A program made the position numbers and the translations under genes. From contig CAMLOC010000222.1 of NCBI GenBank assembly GCA_946481465.1, positions 1-6,495 of the forward strand: a DNA stretch of 6,495 bases, read 5' to 3'. Below, piece by piece: positions 6,286 through 6,495 of the stretch (within the stretch, counting starts at the first letter, position 1; each line of letters begins with the position of its first letter). The notes beneath the pieces are model-generated. The model searched no databases, was not told where the DNA came from, and saw nothing but the letters and a program-made list of their open reading frames with translations. Source of the stretch: an uncultured Shinella sp. Lineage in GTDB: Bacteria > Pseudomonadota > Alphaproteobacteria > Rhizobiales > Rhizobiaceae.

Positions 6286-6495
6286 TCAGGAGTGTAGACG
6301 AATGCGCTCGCGGCGTTCACGCATCGCCGCAAGTTCCTGTTCGACATGAATTTTCCGGGCATCCTCCATCGCCGCGGCGATGGTTTCGCTGATGACGCGG
6401 ACACTGTCTTCCGAGATGAGCGGCGATGCCCCACGGCACTCCGCCGCATGCAGTTTGCAAAGCGCGCTGGCAAGCAGCCGCGCGTAGTCTTCCGG
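6286..6495 (-). CDS. C-terminal fragment of an unrecognised protein (start lies beyond the right edge)
   Basis: The minus strand is open from the window edge for 69 residues to a TGA at 6288-6286. The fragment begins PEDYARLLASALCKLHAAEC and ends REREIR-type in character (RERRERIRLHS). It is hydrophilic and probably alpha-helical, with a charged, Arg/Glu-rich end, and has no membrane segment. Codon choice is consistent with the neighbouring genes. I do not recognise the family and assign no function. The main competing minus-strand frame (6222-6473) gives an arginine- and serine-rich product typical of a shadow. The stop is about 150 bases before the regulator start, so co-transcription with the two-component genes is possible but not shown. 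A shorter gene starting at an internal ATG is also possible. Confidence 0.55.
   Translation of the reverse strand, partial: PEDYARLLASALCKLHAAECRGASPLISEDSVRVISETIAAAMEDARKIHVEQELAAMRERRERIRLHS

Noticed and set aside
6222..6473. 83-residue minus-strand frame near the right edge
   Set aside because: Arg/Ser-rich, shadow-like composition. The alternative frame ending at 6286 gives a more protein-like sequence and codon use.
1..6495. Mobile element, CRISPR array, tRNA or rRNA
   Set aside because: No transposase, integrase, terminal repeats, regularly spaced direct repeats or recognisable structural RNA sequence was seen. The window reads as ordinary, uniformly GC-rich chromosomal or chromid-like DNA.

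Overview
The window is strongly GC-rich, and every convincing gene lies on the minus strand. GC-rich third positions, strong GGAGGAG-type ribosome binding sites and the protein types suggest an alphaproteobacterium, most likely of the Rhizobiales (Rhizobiaceae-like). That placement is inference from composition and protein style. The long plus-strand reading frames are antisense shadows.

In the direction of transcription (right to left) the layout is as follows. (1) 6495-6286: C-terminal 69 residues of an unrecognised helical protein that enters from the right edge. (2) 6285-6135: an intergenic leader with a weak candidate promoter and a small palindrome. (3) 6134-4740: an NtrC/DctD-type sigma-54-dependent response regulator with receiver, AAA+ and Fis-type HTH domains, starting at GTG. 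(4) 4747-2736 or 2693: its partner membrane sensor histidine kinase, overlapping the regulator by 8 bases, with an apparent one-base frameshift just after the G2 box of the ATPase domain. (5) 2733-2499: a regulatory region with two 13-bp palindromes, an IHF consensus match and a full-consensus -24/-12 promoter. (6) 2498-846: an oxalate/formate antiporter (OFA) family MFS transporter with an extra C-terminal membrane helix. (7) 821-793: a rho-independent terminator. (8) 725-1: an SDR-family oxidoreductase running off the left edge, probably lacking only its last 15-20 residues.

The genes appear to form a substrate-sensing circuit. A Cache-type periplasmic sensor kinase would phosphorylate the adjacent sigma-54 activator, which would bind the paired palindromes about 85 and 106 bases upstream of the predicted transporter start site. 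IHF bending at about -50 would bring it to sigma-54 RNA polymerase, switching on an organic-anion transporter. The logic resembles DctB/DctD control of dctA, but the target is an OFA-type MFS carrier. The ligand is unknown; a small carboxylate is a guess from the transporter family. The SDR follows a strong terminator, so it is either separately expressed or reached by readthrough.

The points most worth following up are the compact sigma-54/IHF/enhancer module, the frameshift in the kinase, and the C-terminal helix of the transporter, which resembles the separate small subunit encoded beside other OFA carriers.
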